Source of the DNA: Eutreptiella sp. 'Long Island Sound 2002'
Lineage: Eukaryota > Euglenozoa > Euglenophyceae > Eutreptiales > Eutreptiaceae
Assembly: GCA_964036045.1 (NCBI GenBank)
Contig: OZ038382.1
Location: forward strand, 5,704,289 to 5,768,288
Length of the DNA stretch: 64,000 nt
Direction of reading: 5' to 3'
Part shown: positions 44,380 to 55,703 of the stretch, piece after piece
Layout of the letters: every line of letters begins with the position of its first letter
Position numbering within the stretch: position 1 is the first letter of the stretch
Notes under the pieces: generated by a model
Databases searched by the model: none
What the model saw: the letters and a program-made list of their open reading frames with translations, nothing else
Told to the model about the DNA's origin: nothing
Translations under genes and position numbers: made by a program

Positions 44380-46060
44380 AAAAAAGTACTTCCACCAGGG
44401 CGACTTCAGCCAGTCTCTTTTCTTAGTGTCCTTCCCAGCCCTTAGCCCCCTCAAGAGTGCTAGAAATGTTGAGGACGTCCTTACGTTTGCACCAGAAGCA
44501 AAACTACGGCGCCACGGAACCTCTTCACGTTTGGCAGCAGTTTTCTGCAGTAAGGGCTCCCAGGTATCAGCCACCGCTTTGGTTAGTAGCCCTCAGTTTT
44601 TCCCTCTTGTAGTTCAAGATCAGATCCAGAGCTGCATTCTTGGTCTGTTCACTGGGGCGCAATTAGAGGGAGCGGCTGTATGGTGTATGCCTGGTGCAGA
44701 CGGCAACAGCACAGTCCCACTTTTTGGCCATCGGTGGCCAATTGTCCTGGCTTGCCAATTGATGGGGTTGGTCCATCAGTTGCACATTTCACAAACCTGT
44801 TGTATTCAATGAGAAAGTGACTCTTCCTCCGACTACAGCTCAGGTGGTGACAGCTCTGATGACAGCCATGCGTCACATTCCTCTGACAGTGACCGCGCAT
44901 CCAGTGCTCGCACAGTCCAAGAATTTCCCCATAGTCTGACTTCCTGACGAAGCAGGGGCAATGTCTGATCTTTGATCCCACAATCAGTCATGATGTCCGA
45001 ATCCTTTTTCACTCAGATGATCTTTTGAAGACTTTAGCCAATATGGCGTGGCAGAAAATACTGCATTGCCATGAGTTCAGGGAATCATGCGATCTCATGG
45101 GAGACAATGGACACAAGAGTCCATTGAGCTTTCCAGCTGACACTGCTGATGTAGAGTCAGGTAACCTATCCTTGAGAGTCTGCACACAATGGGTTGTGCA
45201 CAGGCCAGAAACAAAAACCCCATTCCAATACAAATCCCATCCAAATCGGAATGCATCTACGAATTGTTCAGAGGCTGCCCTGTTGAGCAGCCGGTCAGTA
45301 ATCTCTGGAGCCGAGTGTCTGTGGGGGGCTCTCTCTCTCCATGTCAAGCCGGCGCATGTTTGCATGCGGTACATCAACCCATGCCCCACCGTCGCAGACA
45401 CACAGGTGCCATGCCCCAGATCCTCCCACTTCAGCTCCCCACTCTTGCTTTGGGTTGGCTTGTTTTGTGTGACTTATGCAGGCATACCAGAGCATGTCCC
45501 TTCATTGTACGCTTCACATCTCTGTGCCCAACAATGAACAACAAAGCATCAGCCCTGTGGAGCCCTCGTTTGTACTATATGCCCTACTTCTTCAACCAGG
45601 CGGTTGCCTGAGAGCTCGCATTGCACTCTTTGAACTTGTTGAGCCTGAACAAAAAAAAAAAAGAACAACAAAGCATCAGCGAAAGGCAGCACCTCCCCAC
45701 CCATGTTTTATAGCCCCACTAATGTCCCCCCATATGTTTGGTGTGTTACCAAAGGTTATACTCCAGGGTTTAGATTTCGGTGGGGCTGGGTCAGGGGCTA
45801 ATGCCTTTGACACCTGCTTAACTGCTAGTGTTGTAGAACATCCCCAGTCAGTCCACGCCCAGCCCTGACTCCCGCTTTTTGCTGTCGCCGGTGGAAAAGG
45901 CCACCATCATGTTTCAGGTCGTGAAACACGGCTGAGCGTTTCAGTGACAAACTGCACAATGGCCTTTATGTTGAACCACCTGACTGTACCCAGCAACCTT
46001 TCTTTGTCTTCTTTGGTTGCAGTGAAAGCCTTGTTGAGGTAGCCAGGGATTGTAGAGGAT
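44380..46060. other. Weak coding hints on both strands, no gene called
   Basis: A minus frame at 44574-44305 (RTSSTFLALLRGLRAGKDTK) competes with a plus frame over the same bases. An acidic Ser/Asp stretch is readable on the plus strand at about 44815-44950. A minus frame at 45401-45009 (EQFVDAFRFGWDLYWNGVFV) and plus frames at 45025-45160 and 45480-45660 also look partly protein-like. I could not assemble a consistent gene. Confidence 0.3.
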
Positions 46061-46705
46061 TTTGCATTTTGCCATTAGGCTTGGCACCGCGTGGTGCATA
46101 TGCGACAGGTAGATCAAGCTGGTAGTGAACAGAGTAAGTTCCCCAGGTGAGGCTGGGACACATGATGCATGTGGAACGCTTGTTTGTACCCCCCCCCCCC
46201 CTCCTGTCTTTCCCCATCCCAGGGAAGACGGTCCCCCTGGGGACCGCACTACCACCTTACACGCACATTTGCAGGCACAGAAATTGATGGTCTTGCCATC
46301 GCACTCATAACTGATGCGGCGATATGCATCACCGTGCTCCGAATGTCCAACGACCTGCGCCAAAACTGGTTCCCCCGTGGAGCGGATGAACATTACATTT
46401 GTCCCAGGGGGAAACATGGTTGTGCTGTCAAGTTCCAGTTCAGCGAAAGTGAGTAAAATGTCCTGCCATGAGTACAAGGGATACAAGTGGCAGTGCCCCA
46501 CAACACAATCACCCACAAAACAACACAGTGAGCCGCAACGAAAAATCTTGGGTTGACCAAGTGACCCCCCCCCCCCCCCCGGGGAAGGACAAGGGGTGGG
46601 GAAGGACAGGGGGGGGGGGTACTGAATGCCCTACTTCTTGACCCAGGCTGTTGACTGAGAGCTCATACTGTACTCAGTGGAACTGTTGAGCCTGTTCAAA
46701 AAAAA
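45575..46705. repeat. Diverged direct repeat (45.6 kb and 46.6 kb)
   Basis: About 80 bp at 45575-45655 and at 46620-46705 share ATGCCCTACTTCTT, GCTGTTG/GCGGTTG, CTGAGAGCTC and TTGTTGAGCCTG in order. Both end in an A-tract, as retroposed copies do. Confidence 0.65.
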
Positions 46706-46959
46706 TAGAGGATTTTGCATCTGCTTGCTGTCAGGCAATGGTTTGAGCCTTTTCCATCTATCACACTGCACTGTGCTGCCACGTGCAGGTAACATCTGCA
46801 GGCCAGGCCTCGTTTATAAGAGTCAAGTTGCAAGGGATGGGGGGTCCTGGTGGGTGGGTGTTCAGCCAGGTGGGTGGGTCTAAGGCTCTGGACCCCCATC
46901 TTACAATTCCGAGGGTTTCCTGGGTTGGGCACCTGCCACATCCTCTTTCCTTGTCTACA

Positions 46960-47650
46960 GAAGCCTTGTCTGTTGTGTGCTGTTGCCCCTTTTCACTTTG
47001 TCTCTATGCCGGCACCATGCCAAATTCTCTTTGTGGTTTCATTCTGTTGTCAATGCCTCATGGGCACCTATTGTGAGATGCCTTGAAGGCAGAATGAAGG
47101 ATTTGATTCCCAATCCACAACTGTTTGTTACCCACAAGCCTGCACCCCCTCTCAGAGCCAAATGGGCCTCCATGTTGTGGTCTATTTTGAGTGGTTTGAA
47201 CAATGAATTTGATTTACAAAAAATGTGCCCCACAGAATTAGAAGAGGTGTGTGTGGGGGGGGGGGGGGGTCCAGGTGGGTCCGAAGTCGGGTGGGAGGGT
47301 CTCATCCAAAACACCCCACCCCTCTTCTCAACGAGGCCTGCTGCAGACACCCCACCAGGGTCTGTTACTGCTTCTGTGCTGCCTCCATTGCTGCCAATTT
47401 GTAGTTCTGTACAGTTGTGTGCACCTCTCTCTTTCAAACGCAGTGGGATCAACTTGTTGAACACACACATACACACACACACACACAATCCTTTTGCTGG
47501 CTTCTACAGATATGTGTTTGGAGCATGCGCACCATATGGTTTGTGGCCCATCCGCTACCACGGTGTGCAGCAGTCACACTTGCGATCATTGGCACGCGCA
47601 CATCACAGATTGTAAATAGATACAGAGATGCTCAGATTGTGATTGATTGA
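46960..47650 (+). other. Possible two-exon coding fragment
   Basis: A frame at about 46960-47246 reads NASWAPIVRCLEGRMKDLIP and SMLWSILSGLNNEFDLQKMC, and ends at donor GAG|GTGTGTG. After a 262-bp G- and CA-repeat-bearing gap, acceptor CTTCTACAG (47508) opens a phase-0 frame with TSQIVNRYRDAQIVID and a stop at 47650. This is suggestive only, with no family recognised. Confidence 0.25.
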
Positions 47651-47681
47651 TGCGATTTCACGATTGTTTCTCTCTTTTTTA

Positions 47682-47943
<262 letters not shown>

Positions 47944-48176
47944 GATTCAGGAACCATGAAAGGTCTGAGGACAAAGTCAGGGACTGTGTCTCTTAAGGAT
48001 TTTGCATGACGGAGTTTGGTGCATTGGTCTTCCTCTGCCTGCCACACAGTGCTCTGTGCGATACTTATGGGACTGGACAGCTCTGAGCCTTCATTCCAAG
48101 AGTCATATCACCTCTGGTACCATAAGTTGAGTGGGCCTCGCCAACTCCTATTTGTCTGCTCCTCCCACGAGAAAAA

Positions 48177-48614
48177 ATGGATGTGCGGGAACTGGTGGTT
48201 GAAGACATGCTGTTCTTTTTCTTCATCATATCGAACTTATTGAGTTCGGGATGCTTCGGCATGGCAGTTTCCACTGCACTACCATGCACCAGAGCACCCT
48301 GCAGGTCCAGGACCCTGGTTTTCCCACCGGGCAGACGAGCAATGGTGTGGCAACACTGTGGCCTGCAGCACTGGGGCAGAGTCCGGGCTGCCCAGCCCCA
48401 ACACACACCCAGCCCTGTCAGTGACCCCCGACCTGCTTTGTGTACGCTCAATGGACATTTGGGGGAACTATGGTCACAAGCACAAAAAAATATACAGCAG
48501 AGTCTGGGCAAAGGCCTGATGACACAAAAAGAAAAAGAAATGCAGGAACTGATGGCCAAGTCATGGACTGACAAAAAGCGCCAATGTTCTGGCACAACAG
48601 GGGGGGAGTGTTAG
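48177..48614 (+). CDS. Open frame of unknown function, 145 codons
   Basis: Begins ATG 48177 and stops TAG-free until 48614. The N-terminal part is hydrophobic (EDMLFFFFIISNLL), the middle is Pro/Cys-rich, and the C-terminus is charged and helical (KEKEMQELMAKSWTDKKRQC). No family was recognised. It may be chance or a small transposon relic. Confidence 0.25.
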   Translation: MDVRELVVEDMLFFFFIISNLLSSGCFGMAVSTALPCTRAPCRSRTLVFPPGRRAMVWQHCGLQHWGRVRAAQPQHTPSPVSDPRPALCTLNGHLGELWSQAQKNIQQSLGKGLMTQKEKEMQELMAKSWTDKKRQCSGTTGGEC

Positions 48615-48877
48615 CGCGCCGGGCATCTTTTTTGACCCGTGCCCCACCGGTGACCTTTTAGGGGGTGCACTAAGCGCAGTGCGCGCAGTGCAACTATTTG
48701 GACGTCTAGCCGTCCTAGAACCCCATACTTTGTGATACTATGGGCATTATTGTTGTTTGACAACGGGTATTTTGATGCTTCTTTCACATTCGGGACATGG
48801 TATATTTGGATTGTCACCTAGTTTCACCCATTTTGTTCCATTTTTGGCTTTTTCCACCACATCCACTCCTTACTAGG

Positions 48878-48984
48878 TTGATTTCTCCCCACCATGCGGA
48901 CCCCAAGAAAGCAGGGGTAATGTAGCCATATTGATTTCTCCCCACCATGGGGACCCCGAGAAGGCAAGAGTGATGTAGCGAATA
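48878..48984. repeat. 53-bp tandem duplication
   Basis: Two diverged copies beginning TTGATTTCTCCCCACCATG at 48878 and 48931. Confidence 0.9.
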
Positions 48985-49466
48985 CTGAGTTTGCGCTTCG
49001 TTCTTGTGACGTGAGGCAGAAACGCCGTCCAAATCGCTTGCGGCTTGGGGACTCATTACCATAGCGAAATCTATGGGAAAGGTAAAGGCAAAGTACCGTT
49101 TGTTAGGTACAATACAAATGACATTTGGAGTTGTTGAATTCACAGCTATTGTCTAATTATGCAACGTGCTTTGTAGGGAAGGTACGCAGTCCATCATGGT
49201 CCATTTGGGGGCCTTTCTCCATTAGAGGGTAAATCTCGGGCTGAAGTCGGGATAGTTAATAGAAAGGTAGCGCGCCGGGCAAATAGTCCCCCAAGCCTAA
49301 TTTTGCAATCCCAGGGGCAGGCTATCTGACTCATGACGGTGGGTTAATGGTAGGCAATTTAGCTGTCATTTGCCAAAGATGCTTTGATAAAACACCACCC
49401 CACCTCCTGCGGGCCTGTTGTTGCCTGTCCGGCCTCCAAAGTTTGATCTTTTTTTTCTTTTACATA

Positions 49467-49503
49467 CCCCCCCCCCCCCCGGGTTGCCCCCTTTGGGGGG
49501 GGG
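49467..49503. repeat. Poly-C / poly-G hairpin
   Basis: A C-run of about 14 is followed by GGGTTG, CCCCC, TTT and a G-run of 9. The C and G runs can pair. Confidence 0.85.
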
Positions 49504-49782
49504 AACGGTCACTTGGCCTAGAAAGCATGGGAAATAGTAGGCACCAAAGAAAATTTTTACAAGGCACCGAAGCGGATTTACACTATGATACTAGGGTGCA
49601 GATTTGTGGTGCAATCTCCCATTGCATAACGTGGTTTCAGACTCGGCAAATCCTCACTACGTATCAGATCCAGTAGGCTCTGAACCTCGATCCCGCGGGT
49701 TGTTTTCAGTACTGCGAAGTGGGCAGGCTACACCAGCTCACCTTGGTCTGAGCCAAAAAAAAGGTACAGATTTGTGATGAAA

Positions 49783-49812
49783 CGCCCCCCCCCCCCGGAG
49801 GGGGGGGGGGCG
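49783..49812. repeat. Poly-C / poly-G perfect hairpin
   Basis: CG, a C-run of 12, GGA, a G-run of 11, CG. The arms extend outward as GATGAAA and TTTCATGA with a small offset. Confidence 0.9.
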
Positions 49813-50264
49813 TCATTTCATGAGGGTTCCAGCCCGGGTGTTGGTTTTATATTTTTTTTTGATGCGGATTATTTTGTTTCTAGAGGTTGTATTTTTAGTC
49901 AAAAAATAATTCACACTAAAAAAATATGCATCCGGAACAAAAATTATTTTGTGTTAAGAGAAGCCCACGCATTTTTCCCTGCGCAGACTATTTTTTTTTT
50001 GGCGCAAATGCGGCTGTTAAATTTCCACTATGCTTCTTGTAATGGTCTGGACAATCTTCACAAGACAAGCACAAGACCAATGATCCAATATCACAAAAAC
50101 ACCAACCTGAGTAGATGGACAATAAAGGCATGTGTGTACACTTAAAATCTTTAGGAAAACATTATAAAATCATATGAATGTCATGCCAAAACATATTTTC
50201 TCAAAGGCTCTGTGATTAGGAAATACTTGGGCTGAAATGGAGGTAGCGCTTTTTCGAGAAAAAC

Positions 50265-50406
50265 TGTTTTGGTAAGTCCGGAATCGAACCTGGGATTCGG
50301 GATTGATGATCCCGCAATGTACCATTGATCCAGAACTCAATTCTGTGAACGGTACATCAGATGTTGCCCATCGGCAAATCCAACAGACAGATTATAGATT
50401 CTAACA
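50265..50406 (-). mobile_element. Short 3' LTR of the copia element (142 bp)
   Basis: In element orientation it begins TGTTAGAATC and ends CCAAAACA, giving the TGTT...AACA ends expected of an LTR. It lies directly after a purine tract. A tRNA-like stretch (B-box-like GGTTCGATTCC) lies inside it. The partner 5' LTR is outside the window, so the assignment rests on position, termini and polypurine tract. Confidence 0.6.
50271..50340 (-). other. tRNA-like sequence within the short LTR
   Basis: Read on the minus strand it has an A-box-like GGATCAATGGTACA, a perfect 5-bp stem CGGGA/TCCCG closing a 7-base loop, and a T-arm-like GGTTCGATTCC. The acceptor and T stems do not pair fully and the base before the would-be anticodon is C. 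I therefore call it tRNA-derived or mimicking, not a tRNA gene. Confidence 0.4.
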
Positions 50407-50424
50407 TCCGTCTTTTCTTTTTTG
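50407..50424 (-). promoter_or_regulatory. Copia polypurine tract
   Basis: The element-sense sequence AAAAAAGAAAAGACGGA abuts the LTR start TGTTAG. It is the expected primer site for plus-strand synthesis. Confidence 0.65.
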
Positions 50425-50514
50425 AAACAGCATATAACAGTGCCAGATATCGTCGATCACAATCGTCGATCACTGCAGATCAGACCTGACCATCTGTGAT
50501 CTACGATCATGGTA

Positions 50515-52369
50515 CTAAGGCAGAATTGCATTGGAAATGACGTGATAAAACTTATAATTATAACCTGCTTTAGTTAAAGCATCTGCCAACTGACAGTTCG
50601 TCGACAGCCATTCCAGATTGGTGACTTCGCCGTGTTGTATCGCATCGTCAATTACGGCCAGCTCCACCATGAGCCTCTTCTGAGTGCTTTTTTCTTGTAT
50701 ATGTGGTCATATAGGGAAGCACAGTCAGTTCTCAGAGTCACAGGAATCGTCGCACCAGTAATTTCACGAATCAGGTTGCTCATCAGAAAGACGTCGTCCA
50801 CGCATGCCGAACACGCCAAAGTTTCACCAGCAAAGGTAGATTGAACTACGCGCCGCAGCATTCTGCTCTTCTAGCTGATAGGGCAGAATAGTTCACGTTT
50901 GCCGTCGCAACTGGAGATCAGCGTCCAGATCCAGCCGCCAATTGTCTTGCCTCCTTCTCCATTTCCCCAGGATGCGTCGTGGTAACCAACCATCCTCACT
51001 GTTCCATCAAGCTTTGGGAAGCGTAATCGTATTGGTCGTCTTTTCATTTGTTCCAGTATCTTGTTCGCGAGCAATGCATCAGCGACAGTGGGTTGACTGG
51101 ATCGTTGTGAGGGACGACAAGTCGCAAACGTGAAGTCAGGCCTCGTTTGACCCGTACACGAGGATAAAGCGCCAATGAGTCCACGATACAGGGTCTTTTC
51201 GTGTTCCTCCAATTGTCTGCTTGGATCTGTGTTCTCCTTCAACACTATACATGGAATATCTGCGATGTACGTCTCTTGATCCAACGTTACTTCAATGAGT
51301 TGTCCCGCATCGTCTCGGATGCATCTGAGCCTGACACCACAGTAAACATACTCCCCTCTTTTAATTGACCCCACAGGGAACAGATGAGTCAGCGAATCAA
51401 CGATCTTGTCAAGGAATGAGTCTGCGCCTGCAACACTGATGTCGTCGACATGCACTGCAACCCAACCACGAAGAGCATCGCCATCAGCGAAGAGGTATAT
51501 CGCAGCGTCAAATGGCACAGGCCTCGCCCCCAGAGATAACAACCCATTGTGTAATGCATAGTACCAATGTAGGGGTGCATCCACGAGTCCATACACGGCT
51601 TTTCGCAGTCGCAACAACTTCCGAGACAGTTGCATCTCTGCCGGCTGCCGCACAAAAACCTCACACTCCAAGGTCCCCCCTTGCAGGAAAGCTGTTGATA
51701 TATCAATTGCCATAGGAGCCCAGCCTTTGTACACCGCCACAGTCAACAACACCCGCCAGGATGATTTGGAACATGTGGGCGAGAAGGTATCCACGTCCTG
51801 CACACCGGTTTCCTGAAACCCACGCACCACCAGCCTTGCCTTGGGCTTCGTCGTACCGTCATCGAGTAGCTTGTCCACCAACACCCATCGACACGTAATG
51901 GCACGCTGCCCATGATCGTCCACTATGTCGTAAACCTTGCATGCATCCCACGAAGCCAACTCCTTGTGTTTGGCCATGACAAATTCTGGAGAACTTGCTC
52001 GCTGTGCATCAACCTCACGCATCCCTTTTCTCATAGATTTGCGTGCAACGTAACAGTGTGCCAGCAGGAGATCACGCGAGGCCTCTGGATCCGCCACACT
52101 CACGTACCGCCTCCATCCCATGTGTGCACCATCAGTGCTTAACCGCGACAGCAGCGCCAACTCAGCCCTTGCCCGAGAGCGCGTCATAACTGGGTCACGC
52201 TGGGAGTGTTCCACCGCATGCCCTGCATCCTCGCCACGCAATGCCAGAATTTCTGCTTCCGTCAGCTCATTCCCTGCCTCATCCACGATCACATCCTGAA
52301 CATCTTCAGGGCACAACTCCTCGCCAGGGTCATCCGCAGGCGGGTCCACATTGCCCAGAACTGAAGACG
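50515..52369 (-). pseudogene. Ty1/copia pol, reverse transcriptase and RNase H part, damaged
   Basis: The minus-strand frame from the gypsy insertion point down to 50871 encodes a copia reverse transcriptase: CRWVLVDKLLDDGTTKPKAR, DISTAFLQGG, VYGLVDAPLHWY and the catalytic VHVDDISVAG. RNase H follows (MVGYHDASWGNG). A TAG at 50873-50871 replaces what is normally Trp in the conserved P(I/V)SW motif, and the same frame then continues with RRVVQSTFAGETLA. A second break, a frame change near 50690, precedes the final QLADALTKAG and the stop at 50517-50515. The gypsy element separates this part from the integrase at 63491. The role would be reverse transcription of the element RNA, but this copy is inactive. 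Confidence 0.85.
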
Positions 52370-52374
52370 CCAAG
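52370..52374. repeat. Target-site duplication of the gypsy element, left copy (CCAAG)
   Basis: CCAAG flanks the element at 52370-52374 and 63486-63490, a 5-bp duplication as expected for Ty3/gypsy integration. Removing the element and one copy restores the copia reading frame across the junction. Confidence 0.8.
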
Positions 52375-53100
52375 AGAAAGATGTCCTTGAATTATGCCCT
52401 AGGTCTTTTGATGTATTCCTGCAAGTTGGTTTTGTAGTGGAAAACCCCAAACCAAAAGAGCAAGTAGAGCAAGGACTGAATATGGATCGTATCAATGAAA
52501 TCAATGATTGGTTTTGGAATCCAGTGTAACACAGAAGGGCTGCAGATAGACAAAGCAGGTATATGTACATAGATTCAATCACAAATGAATAATGCAAAAG
52601 GTTTTATATGAAAATTGGTCAGACTCTAGCCTCAGAGGTTGTAATAGGCACTTCATGTGCACTCTTTTGGGTGAAATGGTGCTGGTTAGGACTGAGGGGC
52701 ATAGATGTCAGGACCACACAGAAAATGACTTGGCCAAGCAACTGAATTCAGAAACAGTTACAAAGTAGGACCACAATAAGTGGTAGAATCAATTGAGTAT
52801 AGGGGTCTTGGGGTGGGAGACCACTTAGGCTTAACCTCCAAGGCCCACAAGCATGGAATGCCTGATTTATTTTGGTATGACCTCCATGAAGGAAGGTACC
52901 TCCGCTCAGTTGAGTGGTAGGGGTGAACTTCATGGGGGGGGCTAGGGTCACAACCCTAGTTACCTTGAGAAAGTGTACTTTAGGCCACAAAAGAGAGATA
53001 AAAACACTTAAGTTTGTCTCAGCATCAACAAAGGGTTTTAAGGGGGGCTTAGCCTGGATCAAGCCCTCCAAGAAAGACATGGCAGTGACTTTTTCTTACT
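52375..53100 (-). repeat. Gypsy 3' LTR
   Basis: 726 bp, matching 62760-63485. In element sense it starts AGTAAGAAAAAGTCACTGCC and ends CATCTTTCT. Differences from the 5' LTR were seen near 52456 (two bases) and 52843. It contains a 110-codon sense frame that is conserved in both copies but has no recognised function. Confidence 0.95.
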
Positions 53101-53109
53101 CCCCCCTGG
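53101..53109 (-). promoter_or_regulatory. Gypsy polypurine tract
   Basis: The element-sense sequence CCAGGGGGG ends directly at the 3' LTR start AGTAAG. It is short and G-rich. Confidence 0.6.
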
Positions 53110-53335
53110 AGTACTAGTTGATCAAGCTAGTAGGACCAAGGAAAAAGGCTCAAATATTCCCAAAATTACCCCAAAAAATGCATTAAACTTACCAAAAACA
53201 TTCTCATCACTTCATAGAAGCCTATCACACTGTATGGACACTGAAAAACAGTGTAATGTACCGTGAATGATGTCCCCTCGAAGGGGCATTCCTCAAAAGT
53301 CGTCGGCGTGAGGCGAAAACTTTTGGAAAGAGTGT

Positions 53336-53402
53336 GGGGGCAGTGGGAATTGAACCCAGGACTCCCTGTCCAGAGCACATGTGTCTGTCCACTAGGGTAC
53401 AG
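53336..53402 (-). other. tRNA-like sequence in the gypsy 3' region
   Basis: The minus strand reads TACCCTAGTGG (A-box-like), then CTCTGGACAGGGAGTCC and GGGTTCAATTCCC (near-consensus B box and T loop). The acceptor stem does not pair, so it is a tRNA relic or mimic. Confidence 0.4.
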
Positions 53403-53975
53403 TCGAACGCTCTAATGCGGACGGTTATCGCTGTATAAACAGCGTTTTAGTAAACGTCCTGACCAAGGGCCAGGGCGGAGCAATACTCCCAATGGAGGAC
53501 ACAAACCCCGAGGAGCTGAAAAAAATAGAAAATGGAACCAGCAGGGAGTGATTCCTGCGGTTTTGCGGAAGGGGCTGCGATTTAGCAAGTGAAATCGTTG
53601 AAAATCGACGAAACCACGCGGGAAATCGTCATTTTTACACATAACTTAAAGTCGCAGACAAGCGCAAACGAAGCGGACGCCAAGAAAAGGGTTGCGCAAG
53701 CGAAAACGGCTTTTGGAAAAGAAGGTATGAGCCGTAGTTTTTAAAGTTTTAAAGAAAATTTTTGCACAGTTGCATCAAAATTTTTATAAACTTCAGAGTA
53801 AAGTATTCAAAATCAGCCCGCACCACAGAGCAATTCAACAACCCGTCTCTCAGGTATGTCTGTGTCACTTCACACTCACGCATTGCGTTCGTGTTGGTTG
53901 TTCCGTCAAAACGTTAGGGTTGTCAACGCTGTGCTCGTTGGGGGGTCGGGTGTTCATCTCTCGTGCTCTGCACAG

Positions 53976-53994
53976 GCGAAAGCAGGAATGAAAG
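53976..53994 (+). other. Candidate 19-nt micro-exon on the antisense strand
   Basis: Bounded by CTCTGCACAG upstream and AAAG|GTATGT downstream. It is one of a series of splice-like junctions on this strand (53853, 53975/53994, 54137, 54568, 55135, 55368). This is sequence pattern only. Confidence 0.2.
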
Positions 53995-55703
53995 GTATGT
54001 GATGCGAATGGAGCGCGCAGCGCGCACGTAGGGTTAGAATATGCGCTGTGCTCGCGATGCATGTGCCTAATCTAGGCATCCACACGCTGTATCGCTTCAC
54101 CTGTATCCCTAATCCACCCTTGTTTCCTTCTTCACAGGTAAGCGTTTGTATGTGTGCGGCCGTAGCGTTCAAGTTGAGTTGCTTAAAACGCTTAGGTTTG
54201 TTTTGTGTTCGTTTCAATGCGGCATTCGCACGATGCATGGTGAGTAAGGTAGGTTAGCCCAGGAGGAGCTCACCTCCTGGTTGAGTCTGTGGTTACGCCT
54301 CCCTTCCCTGCGTGCACATGATGCATTAAAGGGTAGGCCACGCGGGTTGCGCACGGTAAACCTTGTTTAGGTTACTCAGAGGCTCCTCGGTACGTTCTTT
54401 AAGAGAACCCGAGGAGTTTCTTAAAGCTTGCTTGCTTGACAGGGGTAGCTGCACCTGCAGCGTGTTTGCGAACAGCGTATTATAGGTCACACTGAGAAGG
54501 GTATAATACCTGGAGTGTGGCTTGGTTCCACAGTCGCAAACGCCCCTTCATCTGCCTCTTTTGTACAGGTGGGAGAGGTTAGGGTGATTGGTGCACGCAG
54601 CAGCTGCCTTCGGCGGCTACCATTTTTCTGCCCCAGCAAAACAGGGGCGCTGATCACAAATCAAATCACTGTGCCTCAGCCAGGAGTGGCGAGGACAGTC
54701 CGACTTCAACGACATCTGCGCTGTGCACGCAACGAGAGCACCCCTTCCTCCCAAGCCCTAGCAGGGGAAACGCGTTGTGGCGTCCCCTGTTAGGCCACAG
54801 CAGCTTAGGAGCGCTGTGTTCTCTTGTCCTTTTCACAGGAGGGTCGTTGGGACCCATGAGAACTTCACCTCCGCAACGCCAAGTAGAGTGTGCGTGTAGG
54901 AGTGGTAGTCCTGAGTGGGGGCTAGAGCCAGTTGCCCAGTGCTCGCCCACCAGGATGGTGCCACTGTAGGGTGTGTAGGACCTGTAGGGGGCGTGTCACT
55001 GTCCCACCCTTTTCCTGCAATTTTAGCTGGGCTGGTGGGCTGTGACAGTGGTTAGGTTAGTGTTTTTGGCCACATAGCAAACAGGCGTTTTGCATGCCTT
55101 CATAGCTTTTGGCCACCCCTCCCTGTAGTAGTCAGGTAGGTAGGGAAAACAATACCTGGACTAACACTCTGGGTATTCCCCCAAGGTTTTGCGCCAGCAC
55201 AGAAATTGGGCGCATAGGGGAGGGGAGACCCGGGGCGTACCCCGTGGCATCAATAAGCCAACCCTCCGGGTTTAGCAAGGGCGCAGACTTGGGTATAATT
55301 AGGACACCACTTCTGCGGCTTGCTCTCAGGACCTTAGGACTAGCACACTCAGACATACGTTATGGCAGGTAAGGGTAAGGTAAACCCTGTAAGGAAGGGT
55401 AGAACCCCATGGGTCTGGACCAGTCAGGGGTCCTAACTGTGGGCTCGCTTGTCCCCAAGGAGGGAAGACACACCTTGCCTCATAACACCTTGCTTGTCAT
55501 TGCCCCCTGGTGTAGAAAGCCACCGTTCTTCGTTGGCTCACCAAGGTCATTACATTAGGGCAGTACCCATGCAACACATGGTCAACAAGGCAAACACTCG
55601 CTGGGTGGCTGCAATCTTGATAAGCGGCCATCTGGCTCACGCTGGAAACCATAGGCATGGGTCTGCAGGGCACAGACAGGGTCAGTAGACTGACACAGGG
55701 TAA

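Larger units (their letters stand above)
48612..50264. other. Region left of the copia LTR, no gene recognised
   Basis: A 14-15-bp phrase TAGCGCGCCGGGCA occurs at 48613 and 49268. Between them is a 53-bp tandem pair (48878-48984). Two homopolymer hairpins (49467-49503 and 49783-49812) follow. The rest is AT-richer and lacks coding signal. Confidence 0.5.
53101..55703 (-). other. Gypsy 3' non-coding region
   Basis: 2.6 kb between the pol stop and the 3' LTR with no sense frame above ~95 codons. It contains a tRNA-like stretch near 53.35 kb, hairpins at about 54256-54277 (CCAGGAGG/CCTCCTGG) and 54383-54416 (CTCCTCGG/CCGAGGAG), and, on the plus strand, a series of consensus AG|GT splice-like sites. 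It may be an untranslated spacer, a captured fragment, or an antisense transcription unit. Confidence 0.6.

Noticed and set aside
53770-55690. Small plus-strand frames of 60-95 codons in the gypsy 3' region
   Set aside because: None is protein-like or domain-bearing. The splice-like sites there are reported separately as a pattern, not as a gene.
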